From the NCBI RefSeq assembly GCF_022539665.2, contig NC_081333.1:8616971-8680970 (forward strand): a stretch of DNA of 64,000 nucleotides, given 5' to 3'. Of the stretch, positions 13,140 through 26,760 are shown piece after piece; the stretch's first letter is position 1, and every line of letters begins with the position of its first letter. The DNA is from Daphnia carinata. Lineage: Eukaryota > Arthropoda > Branchiopoda > Diplostraca > Daphniidae. A model generated the notes under the pieces. The model was not told the DNA's origin. It ran no database searches and saw only the letters and a program-made list of their open reading frames with translations. A program made the translations under genes and the position numbers.

Positions 13140-15492
13140 TAGCACCTATCGATTTATGGCCAATTTTCCATGTATCGTTGGTGATGTTGAATTTTGTTTG
13201 TGGATTTGAAGGCCGAACCAAGGAATGCAAATTTATGAATGGGCGAGAAAAGTGTGAGCGGCTACCACAGCACACAACAAAAGTGATGGCAACCTTCCAG
13301 CCATTCAAGAGGTGCCTAGCTCCTAGCTTTTTCCCATCACACAAGCATAGACACGAAAGAATTTTTTTTTTAAAGCTTTTATTCAAAAAAAGATAGAGAC
13401 GAACACTAAAATGAATCAAGGAAAATTCTTTGATCGTCCAAATGTTTTCATGTTGATCAAATAATGAAACCCATTTCAGCCGTTCTAATCAATATGTTTT
13501 CATATGGTTGTGTGCGCGCCGGCGCTCCTACCGGCAAATATCTCGATCATTCGAGAATCATAATCATAAACAAATAAAACAAACATAAATTTCTCCTTGC
13601 ATAATTTTTTACGTTAGCTCTTGTTACTCAACTCATAGCATCAACAACAACCAGTACGTCGTAATTTTTTCTCATTTTTTGCTGATCGTTCTGTGATTCG
13701 TTACGTCAAATTTGCGAAGAGTCAGCGCATGTGCGATATACGATCCATCTCCATCAAACTTTTCTGTCAAAATCAAAACAAAAAACAAGAATAACGCGAA
13801 AAAAGAAAAAAATTTCCGACAGAAAAAGCAATATAGTCGACTGGGGAACAATAAGGGAGGCTGAAAGAAGGAAATAGATATTGCCCAGGCATGAAGGAGT
13901 TAAAAGACCAAGTCGTTGCAAGGGTTGGATGGTAGTAACAGCGTCAGAGTGGAGGCGTACCGTCGTCGAGTTTCGATCGCATCGTCGTCAGTATAGGCTT
14001 CTCTAGCGAGGAGGTAACGAGTGGTGGGCCATGGCGTCGACGGGTGGGAAAGGAGGGTACATTCAGTACATCGGCAGGAGGTACAGTTGGGTAGTAGACG
14101 TTCACTGGAGCAAAAATGCGATGCCCGTCTATGTTTGAAGCATCGTAGATGCATTCTCGTTCGTGTGGACTCTCTCTCTGGCCGACTCTGCGGACAACAA
14201 CGTCGACCAAGGTGGGAGGGCGAAAAAAGGAGGCGGAGCTTAGATGAATAGAAGGAGAGGGGGGGGGGGCAAAGGCACCACCGTAAGCTTCTCTTCCTGC
14301 CTGGACTGGTGTCTGTGCGCTACAACAACTCAGCTGGTGTCTGCTAGCTCGTCCCTGCGAGCGGCCATGTTGGTTTTCTCGTTCTCAGTTGCTGTACACA
14401 CACACACGCAGAACGCACGTCATTAACGACTAGCGAGTGATGGTGGTGGCGGTGGTGGTGGTCGTCCTCCTCCTCAGGTGCGCCTCCAGACAGCAGCAGT
14501 GAGCGAGAGACACTCTCAGTGTGTGTGTGTATGTGTACATGTGAGTGTTGTGTGTGTGAAAGTAGAAAGAAGTAGTGACAATCATAGAGACATAGAGCGA
14601 AAAGAAAATGGGACACACTACACAACAGCAAAAGAATCTACACAGTCAAGTTGAAAATACACGACAACCTTAATTGCAAGGGAATCAACAATTAGACACA
14701 GACGAGAAAGAGAGTGAAAAAAAGAGACAAGTGAAGCCTGTCTCACTTTTGCCGGGTCGTCGAGCTCGGCACAGAAACCCTTCATTCGAAATCGATTGGT
14801 CTCGTTGTCGTCGTTCAACAAACGTTCTGCACACACACACACACACGCTAATACAGTGCCCACCAGTGCAGTTCAGTTTGCCCCGGAATCGTGTAAAGTT
14901 CACTCTGTTTGTTCGTTGACTAATCTGGTTGGATTTCGCAAGTGTAGTTTTATGTCCATGTGTCGTCTAAGGGAAAAACCCTGAGAGCAAGAAGCGAGAC
15001 AGTTGGCCTCGGGCGAGATTCGCCATTTTGGTCCCTTGATCTATACACCATCTATCCATTAGAGCCACCACGAAGATAATGATTCTCGAATGAGGCCGTC
15101 ACACAGCGATCACAACCGACATCTCTATTGATCCCATCATCATCATTGTCTTCTTGCAGCAGTGTGTGCTCAATCGATAATCTTTTACAACTAAACAAAA
15201 CAAAAGAAAAAAACGTTTTGTTTGTTTGTTCCCTGATTTGCTGTTCGACGAGATTGAGTGTCTCTTGTTTATCTTATTATTTTAATTTGTCGAGTCGGCG
15301 TCTAGAAAGTGGCAACACCGTTTTTGAGGTCGTCGTGAGCGTCGCTAGCTCCTCCGCCACTGCAGTGGTTGTAGTGTATTTTTGTGCCCGTTGTGCTAGT
15401 GACGTGCTGGCTCCTGCAATCCCTGTGATGCAGCATCGTCAGGATTGCTCTCGCAGACAAAAGACGGGCCTCGATTCAACTTCGAGGCTTTC

Positions 15493-18400
15493 ATGGCTGC
15501 CTTGGGTGGAAGCTCGTTGTTGAGTGCTGCCGGTGTCGTTGGTGCTTCTGCCAGTTCTTCATCATCTTCGTCTGTGGCCGTGCATCCTTCGACGATTAGC
15601 GCATCAGTGTCTGCCGCCTTGTCGTCGTCACCTGCTGCCGCCCCCCTCAGCCGAGCCCAAGTGGTCGCTTCGCCCATGCCCGATCTCTCCCACTTGACCG
15701 AGGACGAACGGAGGATTATCGAATCTGTTCTCATGCGACAACGTCGCGAAGAGGAACAAGAAACTGAAATTGTCAGGTAAATTTGTTTTTAAATGATCAA
15801 TGCATTCACAAATGTCGCCAATGCTTATTTTATAGCTATATTTTTTTCATGTTGTGTTGGGAAAACAAATATTGGATTAGGAAATGCGTAGAAATGAACG
15901 TGTTTACATTTAGAAGTCTGTCTTTATCAACGCAGGTATTGCGTATACAAGTGTGACGTTACTGATAAATTGGCTGTGTGGCACGGTAACTATCGACACC
16001 TATATGACATCACGTCATGTGAAACCCTGGATGAGTTTTCTGGTACACCGGCCTCCAAGGTTAACGTAATGGCCTAGCAACCTGAAAAAAAAAGAATGAT
16101 TCACATCGAACAGCAACAATGTGTGTTGACGAAACAACCGATGTTGTTGCCTTGATGTTCATTACTGAACTGCTACTAAATTATGAGTTGGACATTTTTA
16201 TGTTTCTTTTTTTTTTGCGTTTCTTTTTTGTTACTTGTTTTTTGAATACCAGTTGAAAAAGGATGGGAATTAGTTAATATGGGAACTAGCTTCCATTGCC
16301 CGTCTGTTAACGAGGAAAGCGGTACAGTTGCAAAGGGAAAATATGTGGCATCTTTCAACTGGCGGACGTTCCGTACAATCCGCCCTTCATTCCCTTTTTT
16401 CTTTTAAATTCGTGTATGTGTAGGAAGAGAGTACTGTGTGAAGAGCTGTGCACCAAAAACGAACATGGTGTCCCCCCCCCCTTCCCTTCTCCCCCGCACG
16501 GTGGATCAATAAGAAACCCCATGTCCGTTACACAAGGCCGGGAAGCTTTTGGACTCCTCCCCTTTCTTCCTTCTTCTTCGTTTCTATGTGCCATACAGCA
16601 CAGCGACGACTCCAAAGCCATCTCTTCCTATAATCCCGGTGAAGACGACAAAAAGAAAGCCAATTTTTTTTTTCTTTTTATTTACATTATCATATTTTTT
16701 TTTGTGGAGGGGAGGTTGCACTGCCACACAGCTACCGACGACGCCTAGCCGGACTACTTTTTCATATCATCAGACGGTGGGCTTCGTCGTCGACTATATT
16801 CTCTCGCTAAGATAAATAAAGAAGTAAGGAACGATAGAAAAATTGATAAAACAAAATTTCGCGGTCACTTTGAGGGAAATAATCAAAAATAAAATGAGGG
16901 AGTACTCGATTTGTTGAGAACGGCTAGTCGTTACAGCAATATTAAAGAAAAATAATATTTATGATATCCTGTGAGCTGGTCGTCAATGGTGTTTTTTTTA
17001 TACAGCATCGAAGGATCGTACTAAAAGGCATCTAGCGGCTGATAGAGGGAATACTCTGCGACTAGCAGGAGCGGTTGAACGTGTTGAACGCGCCCTGCGG
17101 TGCGCGTCGGATCGAGTGTGGGCGTTTATTGGAAACATACGAGAGAGAGAGAGAGAGAAAGAAAAGGAAAGAAGAAGAATATGAGCAAAAGCTTGTGGTT
17201 CGTTGCGTGGGTGTTTTTTTTTATCAAGTCGATTGACCTTTAGACATTTCCGTTTCTCCCCCTTACTCCTCCTCACGGCGCCACCCCGCAATTGCCACCC
17301 GAAGCTTGGGTCGTTTTCTTGTATTTCGTTCTATTCAATAACACACATAGACACACTGAGTGAGAGCTGTAACCGGAACGAGGCGGGAATGAATCTCCCC
17401 CTCCCCCAATTCTTCCGGTCGGATGATAGCGAAGAGAAGGGTATACAACTGGGATCCAAAAGAGATAACGTGTTGCACCAACGTTTTTGGATAGCAACTG
17501 GCCATCTTTCTTTTTTTTTTTTTTTAAATTAATAATCTGACCCTCTTTCGCAAACCATCTCACAAATTCGTGTGTTGCATTTGCCTCATGCAGAGCGACA
17601 ATTGGGTGTGTGCACGCAACGATTTGAATTTTTATCATCATTCACGAGGTGCGCAAAAAAAAAAAAAACAAACTTGGGACCACGTTATTTAGCCCAGGGC
17701 CGAGGCTACTTATGGCACACACAAACAAAAAAGAATTGCTCCGATTTTTCGTTTTCAGCTGTCTGTTTTGATGTTTGCCACTGGACTTTGTGTGCGTTTC
17801 CATATCTAGTAGGAGAAAGACCCGAGGACCGAGAAAGGCAGTCATCCATCGATCCGTCACTATGAAGGGGATGGGATAGAGTCCGCAGGGGGAGTTTTCA
17901 GTGGGGGTTGACGGGTGGAAACATTACCAGAGCGGTCCCGTGTAACTCGTGAGTGTAACGAACCTAACGATGTTTCAGGTTGGGAGCTGCGCTAGATGGA
18001 TCTAGCACCGCTAGCCCAAACTTCCTCTCTAATTCTCTCTATTTCTTCGTATGACAGCAGAAGGTTTTTGATGGTCTTCTTGGCCTCCCCCCGTACGTCC
18101 ACCTAGTTTATTATTCCGGTAGTAAAGACAGTGTAACAATTGTGTCCATACATTATTCGAAAAGAATAACTAAGAAAGAAAAAGAAAACAAAAGAAGTCA
18201 GTATCCATTTTTTTTTGTTGTTGTTTGCCAATCAATTTTTCAGACGACAAGCGGACGAAGTGCTCCTGCTGGAGACGGCCATACGACAGCGAAGTGAACA
18301 ACAGCGGAAGGCCGGCGCCGAGTTGGACGCTACCTGCCAGCTCTGCCTCAAGACCAAGTTCGCCGACGGATTGGGACACGCCTGCCATTACTGCAACGTC

Positions 18401-20179
18401 CGTTGCTGCGCCCGCTGCGGAGGCAAAGTCGCTCTCCGATCCTCAAAGGTACAGTCTCAAAACGTGTTACGCTCTACGTTGTCTCTGTTTGTTTTTTTTT
18501 TACGGCAGGCAAGACGAGGCTTTATATTTTCTGTACCGTACTCTGCTTCATCTTTATTTGCTCATTTGCTTCACCTATGCATACAAATCTGGGTCGATTT
18601 TCTTCTTTTTCTCTCTCCTCGTTTCGTTTTTTGCTGCACACGTCAAAGGTTAGGTTCATTTCGCGTGTCACTTCCGTCACATCGTGTTGCACTTTTTTTT
18701 TTTTTTGGCTGCAGACGAGATATAAGAAAGAAAAATGGCCGACTTGGTTCTTCTTTTCTTTTTTGATTTCGTTATTCGTGACGCTCGATTTGTTTTTTTT
18801 GGGGGGGAGGGGGTAGTTTGTGTGTATTCTGAATGTTCTTTTTCATCTTCTTGGGTTTCTTGATTTTTAAGTGTGGGCCGCTAGCAGACGAAAATCGTTT
18901 TCTGTATCTCTTGTTCCTTTTCGACCATTGACAGATTGCATTTGCATCTTTTTCTCTTCTTTGATATCGTCATTTTTGATTTGATTTTGATTCATAGACA
19001 AACGGATTGCATGTCCTCTTCTTCTGATCCTTCTGCTTCTTCTTTTCTTCCGTTTTCTTCTTCCCTTCGGTTCTCTGTTTTGGTCATTCCAAAGTGCTAC
19101 GTGTGTCGAGCACTGCCTTCTTCTCAAAAGCGTGACGTCATTTCTCTTGTCACCAACAACCATTGTGACTATAGTAACCGTTAACCCTTTTAGTGTCATT
19201 AAGCAATATTTGACCCTCTTCTTCTTCTTCTTCTGTTTCACCTACGGCCTCCCCATCGCAATCAAACACTTGGAACACGTGACATTGGAAATCAAACCCG
19301 AAAACTGCAGGTGATATGGGTGTGCATCTTGTGCCGGAAGAAACAGGAGCTAGTGGTTAAAACGGGTAAATGGATACTACCTAGCGTGCCGGGATCGATG
19401 CAACAACAGCAACAACAACAACAACAACAACAACAGTCTGGTTTCGGTAGTGTTGGCGGTGGTGTGTCGATCAACGACAAACGGCCACGACTCGAGAGGG
19501 CCGTCAGTTACGACAGGGAAAGTAGTAACGTTGGTGTCAGTGCTGGATTTGGACACCATCACAGGACTTCTTCCACTTCGTCTGTCGATCCATCTCCCGT
19601 TCTGCGAAGTGGTTCCAGTCTGGCTGGAGGGCAACCATCCAGTGCCCTGTACCAGAATCCACAGCAACAACAACAACAGCTGCAAACGCAACGAGGCCAA
19701 CTTCAACGTTCCGGTAGTTTACAGAGTCATGGAACGAGTTCTTGGAGGAACAACGTTCCCCCTCACCAATTACCCTCCGATCTTATGGACAATTCTCCCG
19801 CTAGAGGTAAAAAGAAAAATATTTTTGCACGTTCCCATCTTCCTTTTTTTTTTTGTTCTCTTTAACTTCTTTGCTCGATGGTTCCCCACTTTTTTTTTTT
19901 TTAGTTTCGTCATCGTTTCTCTAGTGGACGATGTGTTTAATTGATGATATCAGCACACAGCTAGGGAACAGCTGATGGGGGAGGGGACGCTTTTTAGTAT
20001 TCTATAGTATATAATACGGCCATTGTAATCTAGTAAGGCATCAGCGTCAGTAGCAATAGCTGGTAGTAGTCGTAGTAGTAGTAGTAGTTCAGCTCCATAA
20101 AAGAGGTCGGTGAGGGCCAACGTTCTATAGCGCGATTTTGTTGGCAACAATTTCAATAAAAAAAAAAAAAAAAACCTTT

Positions 20180-20216
<37 letters not shown>

Positions 20217-23200
20217 CATCGATCCATTTCTTCTCGTGGTCCTCTTATATTATTTGTACCCTCAGCAGTCTTCCCTCCTCTGTCCTTGTCTCACAATCTC
20301 TTTCCTCCAAGAGTCCGATTGGATTAAAAACAGTCTCTTTATATGATGATGGTTAATACACTTTGTCGTCGTCGTCTTTGTAGTAGTCAAGAGGGCCCCG
20401 TAGACATGAACTAAGAGAGTGAGGTTGAAAACAAAAGAGAAAAAAAAAAAAAAAAAAAAAAAATGGGGCCACGATCGTTCAGGTTTTGTCACCGGCAAAA
20501 CCGAATGACGCGAGTGGTTTTTCTTTTCTTCTTCTACGTCGGTCGAGGAGTAATAACCCGGCAGTTTGCCCGATGTATAAATCAACCTCTACGCAGAGAG
20601 AGAGGTGGGTTACGTTAAGGGTTTTTTCCATGGCTGGCAATGGGGTGGAGCGTTGAGCTGAACGGCTTTTATGTATTGATCCCGTATAATATGCGTCTCT
20701 CTAAAGCAAAAAACAGCGAACCAAAGGCAAACCCGAGAGAGAAGGAAACCAACGTAAAGGTGTATGTACCTGTACAAAACTAGGCTCTTGGTTTAAAAAA
20801 AAAAAAAAAAAAAAGAAATCCTTCTTTTTTTTCATTTAAAAATCTATAGATAAATCGGTCTCTTACGTGTATGCTATTGGGTCTTCCCATATCGTCTAGT
20901 TATCTTTATCCTAGCCGGGAAAGAATTCAATTAAACGAAAACATTTTCCTTTTTTTCTCCGTCAAACAAGCGAAGACAGCAGACGAGAGGGATGCAAAAT
21001 CGGATGTGTCAAGATGAGTAACGTTGATCCGCATAGGCGACTGAATTTTTCCCAACGTGTTTGATACGTATCTTTCGTCAACCCCCCCCCCCCCCCCTCT
21101 TTTTTTTTTTTATTTCCTCCTCATGTCGGAAACAAAAGAAAAAAAAACAACAAACAAGCGGAACAAAAAAGAAACTTTTGTATAAGAAAAGCGATGGAAT
21201 AAGCAAAGAAGGCGATTGGCCCAAGACGACGCTGTCGTTCAGCCTTGAAACCAACCGACACACACACACACACGACGATATTGATTGGCGTATCGATCAG
21301 CTTTGCCTCTGGGCTGCCGGGACTGTGTGTGTGTGTGTATTTTCGCGTTACTAGGCAGCTAGAACAGCACGAACCTCCCGCCCACCTCTTTTTTTCTCCC
21401 CTCTCCCTGTCTTTTTTTTTTTTTTTTTTTTACCTTTTTCTTCTGTTGGGTCGTTGTCCAACTCTTCGTCCGGTCGAGTAGCGAGGAGGCCATTCTTTTG
21501 AGGCCTCCTATATCCACTTATTGTATGTAACGTATATATATATATAAATACGGTGATTGAGAGCGAGTGCTATCCTCTTTTCAGCCATCGTTCGACAAAG
21601 GAAAAAGATCGTTCGTGTTGAAGCAAGAGGCCAAAAAGCGGAGTCAGATAATGGAGCAGAAGAAACAAGTTGCGCCAACAGAGTTGCATCATTTTATATA
21701 TATATATATATATATAAAGAGAGAGAGAGAGAGAGAGGCCCACACGGTTGTACTGCAGTCGTCTCTTTTCTTTTCTCTCTTGTGTCTTCTCTCTCTTTTT
21801 TTTTTTTTTTTTTTTTTTTTGCAAAGTCTTTTCTTTCTCAACCTGCGAGAAAGGACTGACGGGGGAGGGCGAAGGTGATTGTGTGTTCTGATCTCTTTAT
21901 TTGCTCACTCTCTTTCGTCTCCAATAGCAGCAGCGATAGTTCTCCTTTCATCATCTTCAATTCTCCGTTTCTTTATACGGGATCTTAAGAAAGATGGCAA
22001 GGAAAGTATAGCGCTCTAAGTTGTAACGTGGTATCCTAGTGAACCAGACTGCGGCAAGTCCAGGCCTTGCTCGCTTTGCCCTACCGCACTCAATGGGCTG
22101 GAAAGCCTTTTCATCATCCGAGACCGCTGCGAATAATGATTCCAGCCTCGGCTCTGTGCATAAGGAACATGTTCTTATATACCATCCGTTTTTAGTTCCA
22201 TTGTAGCTAAACCGTTCGGGGAAGGGATGTAGGGCACCGATCAAACGTGATTTTCACCTCATACATCGATGACTGATGATAATTTTCTTCTCCCCCTTTT
22301 TTTTTTTTTCAAAAATTGAATTTGTTTTGTTCCCTTTTTTTCGTGCGTGTTGAAGGAGGCGGTGGACCGGTAGGCAGCGGAGGCGTAGCGGAGTACGGAA
22401 ATTTGCCACAGCAGCAGCAGCAACTGATTTATCCTTCTTCCGGAAGAGGTAGCAGCGTCCCTCTGACGGCCGGTATGGGCAGTAGTTCTGGCCAGCAACA
22501 GCAGCAGTTCCGACGCGGAGCCAGTAGTAGCTCGTGGTCGGACTACCATGGTGACAATTTTGACAAACCCAATCCGCAACAGCAACAGCAGTTTGTTCAG
22601 CAACAACAATTGAATTCAGTTCATCCGCGCTCCAATCAGTCATTAGTGAAAGTGCGCAGCAGTAGCTACGATCACGGTGACTACTACCAGGACGATTACG
22701 GTCGTGGCCAACGCAGCGACGCTGGCCAACGGCTAGGCGGAGGTGTTTCATCCGTCGAACGGAGCCTTCCGGTTCGTCCGCAACAGCAGCAACACTTGCG
22801 CCAGCAGCGACATCCGACCCATCAGCATCACAGCCACCACCATCATCATCACCACCGACAGCATCAATCGTCTTCCGAAGAGGAGCTTCGCTCCACGTCC
22901 GAGTGCACCAGCTGCGAGGATGTCGAAGTCGAGAGCGAATCCGTCAGCGAAAAAGGTAAGTCAACAGTTTTTTCGTTATGATCGTTCAAAATATCGTGAA
23001 GAATAAGGAATTTTTTTAGATTTTATGCTCGGAGTGATTTGCATATGCAAGAGGCCAAATATTAATCAAACATGTTTAGGAAATCCGTTTTTTTTTTTAA
23101 GGTGTCAGAAGGGAAGTCAGATTTGAATTTTGTGTCCGGTATTTGTTTGCAAGTGAGTTGTGATGTGCAAGTTAAGGAAATAAGTTGAACTCGAAAAAGG

Positions 23201-23573
23201 GATCGAGAAGACGAATACGGAAAAAAAGAAATCTATTCAAAAAATATTCCCAACGTGTGTGTCCCCCGTATCCAACCGATTGACTAGGTGAATTGGACAC
23301 GGTCAACAGTGATCGTTCGTGGCCAGCCAATCAGCTGGCCGGCGGTCGCCACCACGGCGGCAAATTCAAACAAGCGGTGAGCCATTAAAATTACCCACCA
23401 CCATAAATCGTCATCGTGTATTTTGTCCATTGCGTCTCTTTTCTTTAGTTTTTTATTTTTCTTTATTTATTATTCATTTTCATTTTCAATTTATTTTATT
23501 TTATTTTTTTTTAAGCGCCTTTTTTCTTTGGGTTTACGGTTTTTCAATTCATTTTCGTTTTCCGTAAAAGACC

Positions 23574-23605
<32 letters not shown>

Positions 23606-24129
23606 GTTATCCATCAACATTTTCTATCCTTATTCGCAAAACCTGATAAACCGTCCACAAATCATCGCCACCCAAGAAATGTGAAAGCCACACCCGGGTG
23701 ATCTCAATTGCAATCATCATCATCATCCCCCCTCCCCCCCCCCACAAAAAAAAAGATAATTATCACAATAATCACACAACGCAGAACACATTTAGAAATG
23801 ACTTCCCCCCACTCTTTTTTTTTCCTCACATTTTTTATTTTTATTTACTCGCATTCTTTTTTTTTTGTACATTTTTTTTTATTTCTTCTCCATTTTTGCT
23901 CGTTGTCTATGTATTATACGTTGTGTGTGTGTGTGTTTTCTCTCTCTGTCTCTCTCGCTCTTTCTCTTTTAATACTCTACTACTACTACTATTGCGCGCG
24001 CGCTGGGGGCTGGCACACAACATCTATACATCGCTGTGTTTTTGGCTGACTGCCTTTTTGTGTGTGTGTGCGTGTGTGTCGCTATATCATATTATCTTTT
24101 TCCCTTTTTTCTCTCTCTCTCTCTCATTC

Positions 24130-24186
<57 letters not shown>

Positions 24187-26714
24187 ATTTTGTCTTGGAT
24201 TTCGTCATCTACACGGAACGGAGTTGCCCCAATCGCATAGAACAACAACAACACTTTCTCCCCGTCTTTCGCTAGGGGGGGAAAGAGGAGGTTGTTGTCA
24301 TGCCATTCTTTTTTATTCGGTCCCCCCTCCCCCCTTTTTTTTCACAACTTGTCCCCAATCTTTCACGCGAGATCCGTGAGCCACACATTCGGTGGGAGCA
24401 ATCGCTTGAAGGGGCAGCAAAAAAACTCGTGCAATAGATCGATATATAGATGGAGCTACTATAGGGCCTCTCCTCAAAGGAGGACGAAAAGGGGGACGGT
24501 AGGAGGAAGAAGAAGACGAAGAAGAAGAAGAAGAAGAAGAAGAAAGAAAGTAGGAGGAGGGTTTTTTCTTAGATGACAGCCCAGCTAGCGACTCTTTGAT
24601 GACAGCCTGCGAGTCATAGTCAGTAGTAGAGTGACTGTGGAGGAACGTGGCCGAAAGTATACGCGGATGAGGGCGTCATGGTGCTGTGCGTGTTGTTAGG
24701 ATCCTGCCTCATCAGCAGGAGCCGCTCAATTGTTTGGCCGTCCACTGAAAAAGATCTTCCATTGGTGTAGCGAATTTTCATTCTGTTATTTTTCTCGTTT
24801 CATTTGCTTTAATTTGGCCTTCCACATTTTCGAAAAGTGTCGAAAGGGCGCGTGATTGTGGCACCACGAATGGGTCATTCGAAACAATCGGTGTGGTGCT
24901 GCCATGTGTGTCCGTTTGGAGAGAGAAAATGGCATCGAATTATCATGTTTCTGCGTATAAATAATAGTTATTGTTAAAAAATATTAGCCGTGTACATAGT
25001 GTTATCGAAATACGAACCCGAAAAACCCATACGGTAGGCCTTACGTGTTACACTTAGAGAGGTCCCTGAGACCGCGGCCGTACGACACCGTCGCAACGAT
25101 GATCAGCCGGAGTAGCAGCACGAGCGCAGCGCCGGACGCAGACGAAAGAGGATACATGAGAAATAGTGGAAGGGACCAATACAGCATGTACCGAGGCGGA
25201 GGAGGAGGAGGAAGTGTTGGCAGACTAGGAGTAGGCGGAGGAGGAACAAGGGCGGCCGAAGTGGCGGCGGCAGCGGCGGATTGTTCGGCTCAGCGGAGGA
25301 ATTTCTTCCAGCAACGGGGACAAGAGAGACGCCTACCGGACGCCCCTTCCGACGGCGTTATCCGGAGTGCCTCGTTACAACATCACCCGTCGATGTCGTC
25401 ATCGTCTTCGATGATGGCCGTGTCGGCCGCTGGAACGGCCACATTGTCATCGTCGACATCGGCCATTGGGACCAACCACATCCACAGCCAGCGCCAGTAC
25501 CACAGTTTGAACCGGAGTATGAGTAGCAGTAGTGGCGGTTGCCTGGCCACCTTGCCGACCTCCTCTTCCAAATCGAACTTGGCCGCCAGCAACAACAACA
25601 ACAACACGATCCGCCAACTGAAGAAAACTGTGCGTTTTGATGCTGACGATGAGCCAGCCGCTGCCACCACCCCTGCTGCGACTGCAAGTAGCAGTGCAGC
25701 TCTTCCGTCCAGGACGCTCAAGGCCAACGGCCTGATGAGATCCGAATCGTCGCTGCTGGCCAGCACGGCCGACGCCAGCTGGAAAGGCGACAACAAAACG
25801 TGGGATTGGCTCATGAAAGGTCACAACACGAACAGCGCTGACCATCGGCATCGGCATCACCATCAAGACTCTAGAGAATCCGCTGGTCGCGATTCTGGCG
25901 TCGAGACGCTAACGTCGGGCGAAGATGTCGTCGTCGTTTCTCCCCGCACCAGCAGCACCAAATATCCGACGTATGACCAACACAGACCCAAGGTAAAAAT
26001 ACAACTGCCACAGCTCCAATAAAAAAACAAAAACAAAACAAACAAACAAACAAACATCGATTCTCTCCACCCAGCCGAGTGGAACGCCCAATCGAATAGG
26101 GATTCTTCCCTTCGTGTATGTAATCTGGGTCCACCTCCCCCCCCCCCCCCCCCAAAAAAAAAAAAAAAAAAAGAATCAAATCTATCCTCGCTATCTATCC
26201 CGACACACGCACTATATAATCCTTGCAGTCTCCGGAAGTTGATGTTGTTAACGAGCGCGTATAATCGATTGCGTCCAGGGGAAAAAAAAATGGCAAACAA
26301 AAAAAACTGAAATGTCCGTGCTGACCACGCAGCCATTGCAGAGCCTTTACGCTAATTACATGCCTGCGTAATAAGAAGCAAGACTCTATTGCGTCAGTCT
26401 TTTGACCCTCCTTCGCTTGACTAGTAAATAACTGCGCTACTCGAGCGCAGTCGCTGCTGCCCATATTAAAAGCCTTATCACCAACAATTTCTGTTGTTGT
26501 GTGTGTGTGTGTGTGTTAGCTTATGTTTAATGCAGTAGTGGTTGTTCCTAGCAGTAGTAGTAGTAGTACTAGTAGTAGTAGTCGTGGTAGTAGTATTTGA
26601 CCGGCCACTTCACAGTCACCGAAAGTGCTGTTGGAATGTGACTAGCTTCCAACTTTTTTTTCACACATGATAATATTAAAGAGTTCTGAAAAGAGATAAG
26701 AATAGGATTCATGA

Positions 26715-26760
<46 letters not shown>

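Larger units (their letters stand above)
9506..15492 (+). other. KCNQ 3' UTR, intergenic DNA and RIM 5' region
   Basis: Six kilobases without a supportable coding exon. The first part is likely the KCNQ 3' UTR, with an AATAAA at 10173-10178 as one candidate poly(A) signal; further AATAAA occurrences (for example near 12646) leave a longer UTR possible. A perfect TGACGTCA lies at 13132-13139. The final 1.5 kb (about 13900-15490) is richer in GC and CA/GT patches and probably holds the RIM promoter and 5' UTR, though I cannot fix a start site. Confidence 0.4.
19807..22355 (+). other. RIM intron 3, microsatellite-rich
   Basis: A 2.5 kb phase-1 intron with a GTA-type repeat (20063-20088), an A run next to (AC)n at 20183-20212, A runs near 20442 and 20795, a C run then T run near 21080-21110, and (TA)n followed by (GA)n at 21695-21738. 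No exon with RIM resemblance is visible. Confidence 0.6.
23377..25059 (+). other. RIM intron 5, microsatellite-rich
   Basis: A 1.7 kb phase-0 intron with T runs, a GT repeat of about 53 bases (24131-24183) and a GAA/AAG repeat (24505-24550). The acceptor is placed at ...TTAGAG|AGGTCC because only that position keeps phase 0 with exon 5; an extra small exon cannot be excluded. Confidence 0.5.

Noticed and set aside
15445-15492. Extension of RIM upstream to TTG at 15445
   Set aside because: TTG is not a normal animal start. The first in-frame ATG is at 15493, and a CAG at 15454-15456 may instead be a splice acceptor.
23698-24379. Long open frames through GT and T repeats in RIM intron 5
   Set aside because: Dinucleotide repeats of even period stay open in all frames; the predicted Cys-Val runs are artefacts of the repeat.
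26719-26757. T39 as the tail of a retroposed gene on the minus strand
   Set aside because: No open or decayed coding sequence and no target-site duplication was recognised beside it; plain homopolymer expansion is enough.
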